Assembly: GCF_001642325.1 (NCBI RefSeq)
Contig: NZ_LSFI01000020.1
Span: forward strand, 1-42,857
Direction: 5' to 3'
Length of the DNA: 42,857 nt
Origin: Thermodesulfatator autotrophicus
Lineage (GTDB): Bacteria > Desulfobacterota > Thermodesulfobacteria > Thermodesulfobacteriales > Thermodesulfatatoraceae
Made by a program: the position numbers and the translations under genes. This document shows positions 25,019 through 33,134 of the stretch, in pieces. The notes beneath the pieces were generated by a model. It saw nothing but the letters and a program-made list of their open reading frames with translations. It did no database searches and had not been told where the DNA came from. The first letter of the stretch is position 1; each line of letters begins with the position of its first letter.

Positions 25019-26462
25019 CCTGATAAAAGGGTCAGTCCTCGCTGAAGAGCTAAAGGCCTTTGGCCTCAAGTTTGCGTGGAAAAAGCCCCTTGAAGATGTT
25101 AGTTTTTACGCCCGCTCAGGGCACACCCCTGGGGCTTATCCTGAGTTTTCTCCAGACGGCCGCTGGCTTGCCCTTGGCACCTTCAAAGGCGGGCTTTTCC
25201 TTTTTGAAGCAGGGACAGGCAAACTCATCTGGCAGAAACGCATTCCTGAAGGCATGGTTAAGCGCGTGGCTTTTTCCCCAGATGGCCAGGCACTTTATTA
25301 CGGCACCCAGAGCCCTGAAGGCGAAGTCTGCGCGTTAAAAACTAAAAGCGGAGAAAAACTCTGGTGTTTCAGCACCGCGAGAGACCTTGAGCGTGGCGCT
25401 CCCCCGCCACCTGGTGACATTTACGGTATTTACCGCCTGCCTGGGGTTTATCGCCTTATCGTACTTCCCAGTGGGGACCTTATCGTGCTTGCTATCCATT
25501 CCTGGCCCGACAGCAGGAAACAGAAGTGGCGCAGGCTCTCGCGGGTTTACCGTTTTAGCCCACAGGGTAAACTCCGCTGGGCTTATCCTGAAAACGGCCC
25601 GGCCCCCCTTACCCTGATTTACGCCGATGCTGACGAAAAGGGCCAGAAAGTAGCCCTGGTGAGCCTTATGCCATCTGAAGGTGACGATTTGTCCATAGGG
25701 CCGCCGCCCCAGAGTTTCATTCTCCTTGACGGGCTTACCGGAAAAGAACTAATGGTCCATCAGCTCACGCCCCTTAAGCCTTATTTTGAGAGGGTTTCTG
25801 CCTGGGAGTCAGTGGCTGTTTCGCCTGACGGCCGCTTTGCTGCCCTCGGCGTTAGCGACGGAAGGCTTTTTATCTTTGACTTGAGGGACAGGCGAATTAA
25901 AACCTGCCTTTCGCTTGCCACCCCCATTATCCTTGGGGAACTTCCTGTTTCTGCCACTTTAAGCTACGGCATTTTTGACTCAAACGGCGTGTTTTACATC
26001 GTCTCTGGCGAAAGCACCCTGCCCTTTGGCCTGCCCCTTGAGGTGGACAAGCCAGCCGGGCCACACCCTGGAGCACGCACGGTCTTTGCCATTGACCCTG
26101 AAACAGGAAAAATACTCTGGCGCTTTGCTTCGCCTTTTAAACTCCAGGGATTAGCCCTGAGTAAGGACGGCAAAGTCCTGGCCGTGGGGGTAGCGGCTTT
26201 TCGCCGGGAAGACACCCGGGTGCGCCAGTTTGGCGTGCTCACCTTTGACCTTAAAAAACCCGGCGGGGGCTATAAAAAGCTTTCGGGCTACTTCCCCACG
26301 GCGGGCAATGTATTTTTCCACCTGGCGGTTTCTCCTGACGGAAGGCTCGTAGCTATCGTGGAAAGCCCCTGGGCTGACCAATATGGCCGACTCTTTGGAA
26401 AGCATCGCCTCATTGTTTTGGAGAAAACCTCAGACTTTAAGTATTACCTTAATGGGGAATAG
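24969..26462 (+). CDS. periplasmic beta-propeller (WD40/PQQ-like) protein
   Basis: A 497-residue exported protein with a signal peptide ending near KGSVLAEE, then repeated propeller blades: FSPDGRWLALGTFKGGLFLFEAGTGKLIW, FSPDGQALYYGT, VSPDGRFAALGVSDGRLFIFDL, FAIDPETGKILWRF, LSKDGKVLAVGVA and VSPDGRLVAIVES. Ligand unknown; it lies between the transporter and chelatase genes. ATG 24969 (caaggag upstream) is preferred because it gives the signal peptide. The C-terminus (FGKHRLIVLEK... YYLNGE) differs from the displaced second tail at 27080-27222 (FGEHRLLVLEK... NSFGGGE), so it has been swapped by the HicBA insertion. Confidence 0.8.
   Translation: MKKASGLFTLWCVIIFSLIKGSVLAEELKAFGLKFAWKKPLEDVSFYARSGHTPGAYPEFSPDGRWLALGTFKGGLFLFEAGTGKLIWQKRIPEGMVKRVAFSPDGQALYYGTQSPEGEVCALKTKSGEKLWCFSTARDLERGAPPPPGDIYGIYRLPGVYRLIVLPSGDLIVLAIHSWPDSRKQKWRRLSRVYRFSPQGKLRWAYPENGPAPLTLIYADADEKGQKVALVSLMPSEGDDLSIGPPPQSFILLDGLTGKELMVHQLTPLKPYFERVSAWESVAVSPDGRFAALGVSDGRLFIFDLRDRRIKTCLSLATPIILGELPVSATLSYGIFDSNGVFYIVSGESTLPFGLPLEVDKPAGPHPGARTVFAIDPETGKILWRFASPFKLQGLALSKDGKVLAVGVAAFRREDTRVRQFGVLTFDLKKPGGGYKKLSGYFPTAGNVFFHLAVSPDGRLVAIVESPWADQYGRLFGKHRLIVLEKTSDFKYYLNGE
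26337..26398 (+). repeat. direct repeat C, left copy (propeller gene 3' end)
   Basis: 62 bases from gacggaaggctcgtagctat, identical to 27080-27141 except one base. Beyond it the two tails stay similar in protein (HRLIVLEK against HRLLVLEK) but diverge in DNA, as expected if the left tail came from a related allele. Confidence 0.95.
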
Positions 26463-26488
26463 ATACAGGTCTTTTAGAAAAAAAGGAG

Positions 26489-26494
26489 TATAAT
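26489..26494 (+). promoter_or_regulatory. possible -10 box for hicBA
   Basis: A perfect tataat lies 50 bases before hicB, in cassette-specific DNA. No convincing -35 is seen at the right distance. Confidence 0.35.
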
Positions 26495-26543
26495 TTGGAG
26501 AATAAAACTACTAATAATTTAATAAGATTTTAGGGAGACATTC

Positions 26544-26783
26544 ATGAAACGTTTTAAATTTCTAGCTGTAATATGGAAAGAAGAGGCGGGTTATGTGTCT
26601 TATTGTCCTGAAATAGGAGTTTCCTCCTGTGGTGATACACCAGAAGAGGCTCTACATAACTTAAAAGAAGCCGTTGAGCTTTACTTAGAAAATGCCAAAG
26701 AGCTTGGAATGCTTGAAGATGTGGAAAAGGTGGCTCAAACACCAGAGAAATTTGCTTCTTCTCTAGAAATTGAATTACTATGA
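26544..26783 (+). CDS. hicB: HicB-family antitoxin
   Basis: A 79-residue HicB-type protein with the degenerate RNase-H-like fold signature: FLAVIWKEEAGYVSYCPEIGVSSCGDTPEEALHNLKEAVELYL. The C-terminal DNA-binding helix seen in longer HicB forms is absent. The ribosome site agggaga is eight bases upstream. It overlaps hicA by four bases and is in the order HicB then HicA. The frame is intact, whereas its toxin is frameshifted. Confidence 0.88.
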   Translation: MKRFKFLAVIWKEEAGYVSYCPEIGVSSCGDTPEEALHNLKEAVELYLENAKELGMLEDVEKVAQTPEKFASSLEIELL

Positions 26784-27015
26784 AGCTTCCTATTCTTTCT
26801 TCCTCCGAAGTTGAAAGTATTCTGCGTAGAGCAGGATTTGAGCCAGCCCCTAAAAGGGGCAAGGGGAGCCATAAAGCATTTGTTAAACAAGAAAAAGATA
26901 AAAAGTATTTAGTAATAGTCCTCAAAAGAGGAATATCCCCAGGGGAACGCTTCTTGCCATTATTAAACAAGCTGGCCTTACTAAAGAAGAATTTATGCGC
27001 TTATTAGAAGAGTGA
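26780..27015 (+). pseudogene. hicA: HicA-family mRNA interferase toxin, frameshifted
   Basis: It starts like HicA (MKLPILSSSEVESILRRAGF, then GKGSHKAFVK with the catalytic histidine). After KYLVIV the frame runs into unrelated residues and stops at 27007. In the next frame the expected HicA end is found: PQKRNIPRGTLLAIIKQAGL followed by TKEEFMRLLEE and a stop at 27015. One extra C at 26920-26921 (gtcct to gtccct) would restore an intact 78-residue protein. The toxin therefore appears inactivated by a single-base deletion in a C run, unless the base is a sequencing error. Loss of toxin with retained antitoxin is the direction selection would allow. Confidence 0.85.
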
Positions 27016-27079
27016 CCAATGCTTAAAACCTCAAAAACTTCTTAAAGACTCGCTGTAGAATAGGAATATGTATTTTTTA

Positions 27080-27226
27080 GACGGAAGGCTCGTAGCTATC
27101 GTGGAAAGCCCCTGGGCTGACCAATACGGCCGACTCTTTGGTGAGCATCGGCTGTTAGTTCTTGAAAAAGAATCAAATCTTGAAAAGCTGGCTTTGCAGG
27201 CCAATTCGTTTGGAGGTGGTGAATGA
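27080..27226 (+). pseudogene. displaced original 3' end of the propeller gene (contains direct repeat C, right copy 27080-27141)
   Basis: Open in the propeller frame: DGRLVAIVESPWADQYGRLF, then GEHRLLVLEKESNL..., ending NSFGGGE with the stop in gaatga, which overlaps the ATG of the next gene by four bases. It also holds that gene's ggaggtgg ribosome site. It has no start of its own and is the tail left behind by cassette insertion. Confidence 0.85.
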
Positions 27227-28053
27227 AGGCCTTTTTGTTTTCACTATACCTAATAGCCGTTTTAGTTATAAAAAGCTTTGCCCTGGAAATACCTAAAGGT
27301 ACAGCTAAAGTTGTTTTCTATAACCAAAAAGGAAACCCCATTATTTCCCTTGAAGACGAAAATAACGACGGCCGGTTTGAAAAGAAAGTCATTTTCCGAA
27401 AAGGCAAGCCTTACAAAGTTTTTATTGACGAAAATTACAATAATATTCCTGAAAAAATAGCTGTCCTTACGGAAAACAGCCAGGTTAAAGAGCTAATCTT
27501 TGACCGTAACGAAGACAAACGGCCTGACAAGTGGCAAATTTACCAGAACGGCCGTCTGGTAAAAATTGAAGAAGACCGCAATTTTGACGGGAAAAGGGAC
27601 TTAGTTTCCTACCTTGATAAAAACGGAAAAATTCAAAAAATACTCCGTGACGACGACCATGACGGTTTTTTTGAAATTGAAGAAGTTTTCAAAGGGAAAA
27701 CCCGAGAAGTCCTGCTTAAAAGACCCAAAGAGCCAGTGAAAGAAAAGCTAATTTACGAAGAAGGTAAACTCTCCAGACGCTTGATAGACAAAAACGGCGA
27801 CGGCTCCTTTGAACTTGAAGAACACTTTAAAGAGGGAAACAAGTATTTACTAATAAGCCGTAACCAAAAAACAAAAGTCTTCTGTTTTGACCGAAGAGGG
27901 AAACCTTTTCTTGCCTTTGTTGACGAAAACAATGACGGCCTCTTTGAAAAAAAATACTCTTATACGGAAAAGGCCTGGGAAACCTTAAAACCTTTAATAA
28001 CCCTTAAAGCAATTGTAAATATTTGCCAGGGACAGGCAAAAAATGAGCACTAA
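27223..28053 (+). CDS. exported protein with seven Ca-loop-like DxNxDG repeats
   Basis: A 276-residue protein with signal peptide (ends near VIKSFALE) and a regular repeat of about 24 residues. Each repeat carries an acidic loop: DENNDGRF (45), DENYNNIP (69), DRNEDKRP (94), DRNFDGKR (118), DDDHDGFF (143), DKNGDGSF (189) and DENNDGLF (234). The loops resemble EF-hand/dockerin calcium sites but without flanking EF-hand helices; the linking segments look like beta hairpins. Periplasmic metal or Ca2+ binding is inferred. The family is not recognised. The start has ggaggtgg seven bases upstream, and the 3' end overlaps the ChlD-like gene by 11 bases. Confidence 0.75.
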   Translation: MKAFLFSLYLIAVLVIKSFALEIPKGTAKVVFYNQKGNPIISLEDENNDGRFEKKVIFRKGKPYKVFIDENYNNIPEKIAVLTENSQVKELIFDRNEDKRPDKWQIYQNGRLVKIEEDRNFDGKRDLVSYLDKNGKIQKILRDDDHDGFFEIEEVFKGKTREVLLKRPKEPVKEKLIYEEGKLSRRLIDKNGDGSFELEEHFKEGNKYLLISRNQKTKVFCFDRRGKPFLAFVDENNDGLFEKKYSYTEKAWETLKPLITLKAIVNICQGQAKNEH

Positions 28054-29983
28054 ATCACGAAAAATACATTACCCCTTTTCCGCTATCGTTGGCCAGGAAG
28101 AAGCTAGGCTGGCTCTAATTCTTTCGGCCATAACCAGGGAGGTGCGCGGAGTTTTGCTCTCAGGCGAAAAGGGGACAGGCAAATCAACCATGGCCAGAGC
28201 CCTGGCTGCGCTCCTTCCGCCTTTAGAAAGCCAAAAACCTGCTCCCTTTGTAAATCTTCCCTTAAACACCACGGAAGACGCCCTTATAGGTTACCTTGAC
28301 CTTGAAAAGACTTTATACCAGAGGAAACCTGTTTTCACCCCTGGCCTCCTCGTCAAGGCCCATCAGGGCGTTCTTTACATTGACGAAGTAAACCTTTTGC
28401 CTGAACACATTACCTCAGCCCTGCTTGACGCCGCCGAAAGTGGCCACCTGGTAATTGAAAGAGAGGGCTTCTCTTACGAACTTCCGGCTGAATTTATCCT
28501 CATCGGCTCTATGAACCCTGAAGAAGGGGCGCTTTCTCCCCAGTTTCTTGACCGCTTTGGCCTGGCCATTGAAGTTTCCGCAGAAAAAGACCCAGAGCTC
28601 AGGGCTGAAATCATAAAACGAAGACTGCTTTTTGAGAAAGACCCCCTTACTTTTTACGCCCAATTTGAAAAGGCTGAAGAAGACTTGAAAAACCGCCTTA
28701 AACAGGCCCAGGCTTTATACCCAGAAGTCCACCTACCCTCGCGCTTAAAGGCCCTGATAGCTGAGCTTACCAGAGAAGCCCTGGCTCAAGGCCACCGGGC
28801 GGACTTGATTTTGGCTTCAGCCGCGAGAGCACACGCCGCCTACCGGGGAGGAAAAGAAGCAAACCTTGAAGACATTGAGGCAGTAGCGGAAATGGTGCTA
28901 CGCCATCGCCGACGGGAAAAATCGCCTAAAGCTTCCCATAACCCCAGAGAAAAACCCAAAAAAAACACAGAGCAAAAACAGCCACCCAAACCAGAGCAAA
29001 GAAAACCTGAAAAACAGGAAAAAAGGCCTGAAAACCTGAAAAGTCATAAAGAAGAACCTTCTCATAACTCAGAAAAAGAACCTTCCCTGAAGCCCCCTGA
29101 AGAAGTAAAGCCTCACGAAGGCCAGGATCAGGTTCACGAAATAGGTGAAGTGTTCAAAGTGCGACCGCTTGACGTAAAAATACGTTATCACTTCCGTGGA
29201 AAGAGCGGAAAGCGCACTTCTTCTCACGGGAACCGTGGGCGTTTCGTAAAAGCCGTAAACCCAAAAGGCAGGGTAAAAGACATAGCGGTTTCTGCCACCC
29301 TTAAGGCTGCAGCTCCTTACCAGCGCTTGCGCGGCGCAGGCCCGGGCAAAGGCTTTATCGTTAAACCTCAGGACCTGCGAGAAAAGCTAAGACGAGCCAA
29401 GACAGGCCATCTTCTTATTTTCTGCGTAGATGCCTCAGGGTCAATGGCCGCTCAAGCCCGCATGCGAGAAACCAAAGGGGCCATTATGAGCCTTCTTTTA
29501 AGCGCCTACCAGAAACGCGACCAGGTGGCCATGATAACTTTCAGAGGAAAAGAAGCAAGGCTTGTGCTTCCCCCTACGAACTCGGTGGAGCTGGCCGGAA
29601 GGCTCCTTCGTGACCTCCCGGTAGGCGGCTCAACACCGCTTTCTGCGGCCCTTGCCCTTTTAAATAAACTACTTCACCAAAAAACTACCAGGGAACCGGA
29701 AAAGCCCGTTAGCGTTTTTCTCATAACTGACGGCCGGGGGAACGTATCCCTGGGAGAAGGGAAACCCCAGGACGAAGTCAAACGCCTGGCCCAGAGCCTT
29801 TCTCATTCCTTTCCGCAGGTATCTTTCGTGGTGATTGATACAGAAACTGGCCAGGTAAAGCTTGAAATGGCCAGAGAGCTGGCAGGGGCCCTTAAGGCTC
29901 AGTATTTTACGCCTGAGGCCCTTAAGGCCGATCGCTTGGTAGCCATTGCCCGCGAGATTTTACCAAAGGAGAATGCCCGATGA
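28043..29983 (+). CDS. ChlD/BchD-type chelatase subunit (AAA+ plus VWA)
   Basis: A 646-residue protein. The N-terminal AAA+ module (about 10-290) has Walker [21 protein letters not shown] (Walker B) and [20 protein letters not shown] (sensor 1/arginine finger). A Lys/Pro/Glu-rich linker (about 290-370) follows, then a VWA domain with MIDAS DASGSM (about 472), and ITDGRG later. ChlD/ChlI pairs act as the ATPase motor for Mg-, Co- or related chelatases whose large subunit is CobN/BchH. Here the large subunit in the same locus is the shortened CobN. It overlaps the ChlI gene by four bases (ATGA). Confidence 0.9.
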   Translation: MSTKSRKIHYPFSAIVGQEEARLALILSAITREVRGVLLSGEKGTGKSTMARALAALLPPLESQKPAPFVNLPLNTTEDALIGYLDLEKTLYQRKPVFTPGLLVKAHQGVLYIDEVNLLPEHITSALLDAAESGHLVIEREGFSYELPAEFILIGSMNPEEGALSPQFLDRFGLAIEVSAEKDPELRAEIIKRRLLFEKDPLTFYAQFEKAEEDLKNRLKQAQALYPEVHLPSRLKALIAELTREALAQGHRADLILASAARAHAAYRGGKEANLEDIEAVAEMVLRHRRREKSPKASHNPREKPKKNTEQKQPPKPEQRKPEKQEKRPENLKSHKEEPSHNSEKEPSLKPPEEVKPHEGQDQVHEIGEVFKVRPLDVKIRYHFRGKSGKRTSSHGNRGRFVKAVNPKGRVKDIAVSATLKAAAPYQRLRGAGPGKGFIVKPQDLREKLRRAKTGHLLIFCVDASGSMAAQARMRETKGAIMSLLLSAYQKRDQVAMITFRGKEARLVLPPTNSVELAGRLLRDLPVGGSTPLSAALALLNKLLHQKTTREPEKPVSVFLITDGRGNVSLGEGKPQDEVKRLAQSLSHSFPQVSFVVIDTETGQVKLEMARELAGALKAQYFTPEALKADRLVAIAREILPKENAR

Positions 29984-30966
29984 AAAAGAAGATTTTTCCT
30001 TTCTCAGCTATTGTAGGCCAGGACGAAATGAAACTTGCCCTTATTTTAAATGTTATTGACCCCTCCATTGGCGGAGTGCTTATAAGAGGCGAAAAGGGGA
30101 CAGGCAAATCTACCATCGTGCGCTCCCTGGCAGACATTCTGCCAGAAATTGAGGTGGTGGAAGGTTGCCCGTTTTCCTGTGACCCTGATAGCCCTGCCGA
30201 GCTTTGCCCGGAATGCACAAAGCGCCTTGAAGAAGGCCCCCTTCCCCGCGCAAGGCGCAAAGTGCGGGTAGTTGACCTTCCTCTTTCTGCCACTGAAGAC
30301 CGCATCGTAGGCACCCTTGACATAGAACGCGCCCTTAAAACTGGCGAAAAACACTTTGAACCGGGAATTCTCGCCGCAGCCCACCGGGGAATCCTCTACG
30401 TTGACGAGATAAACCTCCTTGATGACCACCTGGTTGACCTTTTGCTTGACGCTGCGGCCATGGGCGTAAACTTTGTGGAACGCGAAGGCATAAGCTTTTC
30501 TCATCCGGCAAGGTTTGTGCTGGTGGGCACCATGAACCCTGAAGAGGGAGAGCTAAGACCACAGCTCCTTGACCGCTTTGGCCTGTGTGTCCAAGTGGAA
30601 GGCATAAAAGACCCCAAAGAAAGGGTGCTGATTATAGAAAGACGCATGGCCTTTGAAAAAGATCCAGAGAACTTTAGTACCCAGTTTGCCGAAGAAAACC
30701 AAAAACTTGCCAGCCGTATTCTTGAAGCCCAAAAAATTCTTAACCAGATAGAAATTCCAGAAGATGTTCTCTACCAGGTGGCCAAAAAACTTATCACCCT
30801 GGGGGTAGATGGCCACCGGGGAGACCTTACGGTGATAAAAACAGCGCGAGCCCACGCTGCTTTTTGCGGACGTGAGACAATCACCGAAGAGGACCTGAAA
30901 GTGGCTGAAACTCTCTCCTTACCGCATCGGCTGCGCCGAAGACCTTTTGAAGAAGTGGCTTTTTAG
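29980..30966 (+). CDS. ChlI/BchI-type chelatase AAA+ ATPase
   Basis: A 328-residue AAA+ ATPase: Walker [54 protein letters not shown], and the ChlI-specific insertion with a cysteine set ([20 protein letters not shown]). With the ChlD-like protein it should form the hexameric motor that drives metal insertion, or in HmuS-type systems possibly removal, by a CobN-class subunit. Its Walker A DNA is identical to that of the preceding gene over more than 20 bases, showing that the two domains are paralogous. It is intact. Confidence 0.92.
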   Translation: MKKKIFPFSAIVGQDEMKLALILNVIDPSIGGVLIRGEKGTGKSTIVRSLADILPEIEVVEGCPFSCDPDSPAELCPECTKRLEEGPLPRARRKVRVVDLPLSATEDRIVGTLDIERALKTGEKHFEPGILAAAHRGILYVDEINLLDDHLVDLLLDAAAMGVNFVEREGISFSHPARFVLVGTMNPEEGELRPQLLDRFGLCVQVEGIKDPKERVLIIERRMAFEKDPENFSTQFAEENQKLASRILEAQKILNQIEIPEDVLYQVAKKLITLGVDGHRGDLTVIKTARAHAAFCGRETITEEDLKVAETLSLPHRLRRRPFEEVAF

Positions 30967-31047
30967 ACACGCAACGGAGTGTTATTTTTATAAAATAATT
31001 GCCATGAAGCTGAAAATATTTATTAATGGAAGCATAAAAAATGACAG

Positions 31048-31385
31048 TTTGGGGCCGTTATTGCGAGAGGAGAGAAGCAATCCTTTTTGAGATTGCTACG
31101 CCTGTCCCAAGCGAAGCGAGGTATCTCCTCGCAGTGACAATATGGAAGTCATTTACGAGCGGAGTGAAGCAATCTCAGGGATTACTTCGTCGGTGCTCTG
31201 CACCTCCTCGTAATGACCAAGTAGAGGGCGCTCGTCGATTCCGGCTCCTCGCAGTGACAAATAAGGGAGTCATTGCGAGCCACACTCCCCACCTTGTCAT
31301 TGCGAGCCACGAAGTGGCGAAGCAATCTCTTCCCCGAGCGATACCGAAGCAATCTCGAGAGATCGTCACGGCGACTACTTCACCT
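31048..31385. repeat. large cluster of dispersed repeats between chlI and exbB
   Basis: The 487 bases between the two genes carry no gene. They are filled with repeat units in both orientations: gttattgcgagaggagagaa, tcctcgcagtgacaa (twice), gtcatttacgagcggagtg, cattgcgagcc (twice) and acgaagtggcgaagcaatct. Read as protein they give only repeat peptides. Confidence 0.8.
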
Positions 31386-31453
31386 GGTGTGAAGGTAGTG
31401 CCCATTAACGCCATGAGCAATCGCTCACAACAAAAACACGGTAGGAGCAAGCA

Positions 31454-32050
31454 ATGGAAAGTTTACTTGCTTTGCTGGCCAAAGGTGGAATTGTTATCTG
31501 GCCTATTCTTTTTTGCTCGGTACTGGGGCTTGCCATCATCGGCGAGCGAATATTTTATTTCAGAAAACTTAAACAAGCCCTCCCAGACCCAAAAGAGATT
31601 GACCAAAAGAAATTAGAAGACCTGGCTTCATACGAAGGGCCGGTTGGCGAAATGGCCCAGGAAATTCTTCCGGTTTGTTGTGGAGACAGGGAGTTTCTGG
31701 AATCCATTATTGACCACTTTATAAGCGGAGAGGTAAATCGGGCCTCTCGCTACCTCTCGCTTCTTTCAACCCTGGCAAGCATTGCTCCGCTTTTAGGGCT
31801 TCTTGGCACAGTGCTCGGGCTGATTAAAGCCTTCAGGGTGGTAGAAGAAGTAGGTAGCCAGGTAGATGCCTCTATGCTTGCTGGTGGAATCTGGGAAGCT
31901 ATGTTAACCACCGCGGTGGGGCTTTCAGTGGCTATTCCTCTTATCGTGGCCCACAGGTTCCTTTCTTCCTGGGTCAACCGTTACGAAGAAAGTCTTTACC
32001 AGCTGGCCATTGTTCTCCTAAAAAAGGCTTACCGGGGGGAATATGCGTAA
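31454..32050 (+). CDS. exbB: ExbB/TolQ-family proton-channel protein
   Basis: A 198-residue inner-membrane protein with three helices (about 10-30, 98-122 and 140-165) and the family signature STLASIAPLLGLLGTVLGLI followed by LTTAVGLSVAIPLI. With ExbD it uses the proton gradient to energise TonB. taggag lies about nine bases upstream of the start. It overlaps exbD by eight bases. As the only TonB energiser seen next to the BtuB-like receptor, it is presumably its partner. Confidence 0.93.
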   Translation: MESLLALLAKGGIVIWPILFCSVLGLAIIGERIFYFRKLKQALPDPKEIDQKKLEDLASYEGPVGEMAQEILPVCCGDREFLESIIDHFISGEVNRASRYLSLLSTLASIAPLLGLLGTVLGLIKAFRVVEEVGSQVDASMLAGGIWEAMLTTAVGLSVAIPLIVAHRFLSSWVNRYEESLYQLAIVLLKKAYRGEYA

Positions 32051-32447
32051 AAGAAGACGCCACCAGGATGAAAATTTAGAAGTTCCCATGACCCCTATCA
32101 TAGACATCGTATTCTTACTTTTAATCTATTTTTTACTTACCAGCCAGCTGGTAAAACAGAAAACCTTAAAAGTAAATTTGCCGCAAAGTGAAACTGCGGT
32201 AGCCACTCAACAGGAAGAAACTATAACCATTGGCATTAACAGAGAGGGAGACTTCTTTTTAAACGGAAAAAAACTGGATATGGCCCAGTTAAAACAAGAG
32301 TTAAAGAGAATAGCCGCAGAAGGGGGAATAAAAAAAGTCTATGTTGAAGCTGACCGGGACACCAAGGCTCAGCTTTTGATTGACGCCATGGATGCCGCCC
32401 GCAAGGCCGGGCTTAAGCAAATTCTTATTAAAACTAGAAGTCGTTAA
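32043..32447 (+). CDS. exbD: ExbD/TolR-family protein
   Basis: A 134-residue protein with one N-terminal helix containing the essential aspartate (MTPIIDIVFLLLIYFLLTSQL) and a periplasmic domain ending with the typical VYVEADRDTKAQLLIDAMDAARKAGLKQILIKT. It is placed between exbB and tonB, with overlap or near-zero spacing on both sides. Confidence 0.94.
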   Translation: MRKRRRHQDENLEVPMTPIIDIVFLLLIYFLLTSQLVKQKTLKVNLPQSETAVATQQEETITIGINREGDFFLNGKKLDMAQLKQELKRIAAEGGIKKVYVEADRDTKAQLLIDAMDAARKAGLKQILIKTRSR

Positions 32448-32448
32448 T

Positions 32449-33132
32449 ATGCCCATTAACATACGTGAATCAAATCTGGCTGTTTTTTTACTGGTATCTT
32501 TGCTTATTCACGGAATTTTATTCTGGCTGGCTACCAGATTAAAGCTTGAAAAGCCAGTTACTCCAGCCACAGAAGTTCCTATTGAATTGGTAGCAGAAAA
32601 AGAGGAATCACCTCCGCCTCCTGCTCCCGGTTTACCTCAGACAGCCAGTCCCTCAGAAATCAAGCCCGTAAAAGTAACTCCTGAAAAAATAGATGTCTTT
32701 GCAGAAAAACCTGTCCAAATAGCCCAGGTAGAGACTCCCTGGCAGGAAGTAAAAATACCCGAAAAAAAGGACTTGCCTGCTTTTTCCAGCCAGGAAGTCC
32801 CGGTTTTGCCAGAGGCCACCTCAGATAAGGCCAAAACAGCCAAAAAAAGCTTTAAAGAATACTTTGCCAGAGTAAGACGGCTTATTGCGGCCAACAAGTA
32901 TTATCCCCTGAGTGCCAGAATGGCGGGCTACACTGACAAAATAGAAGTTTCTTTCGTTATTGATGCCCATGGCCAGGTAAGTGAGATAAAAGTAGAAAGA
33001 CCTTCGGAATACAAGGTTTTAAACCAGGCGGCCATCAAAACCATAAAAAGAGCAGCCCCCTTCCCTCCTCCCCCAGAAGAACTAAACCCACCTTTAAAAC
33101 TACGGGTGACCATAAAATACGAAATAGAGTGA
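32449..33132 (+). CDS. tonB: TonB-family energy-transducing protein
   Basis: A 227-residue protein: a short cytoplasmic start, one helix (NLAVFLLVSLLIHGILFWLA, about 8-27), a Pro/Lys/Glu-rich periplasmic spacer (about 40-135) and the C-terminal TonB fold (YYPLSARMAGYTDKIEVSFVIDAHGQ... NQAAIKTIKRAAPFPPPPEEL... LRVTIKYEI). It contacts the TonB box of outer-membrane receptors. ATG 32449 begins one base after the exbD stop; an earlier in-frame start inside exbD would add an unrelated leader. Confidence 0.9.
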   Translation: MPINIRESNLAVFLLVSLLIHGILFWLATRLKLEKPVTPATEVPIELVAEKEESPPPPAPGLPQTASPSEIKPVKVTPEKIDVFAEKPVQIAQVETPWQEVKIPEKKDLPAFSSQEVPVLPEATSDKAKTAKKSFKEYFARVRRLIAANKYYPLSARMAGYTDKIEVSFVIDAHGQVSEIKVERPSEYKVLNQAAIKTIKRAAPFPPPPEELNPPLKLRVTIKYEIE

Positions 33133-33134
33133 TT

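Noticed and set aside
19145-30110. Repeated gggacaggcaaa at 19145, 25214, 28169 and 30097 as a regulatory motif
   Set aside because: These copies are in coding frames as Gly-Thr-Gly-Lys, including the Walker A loops of the two chelatase ATPases; only the intergenic copies share extra bases.
31041-31616. 191-codon plus-strand ORF and its antisense partner
   Set aside because: Composed of dispersed repeats (EVAKQSLPRA-type peptides) and the out-of-frame start of exbB.
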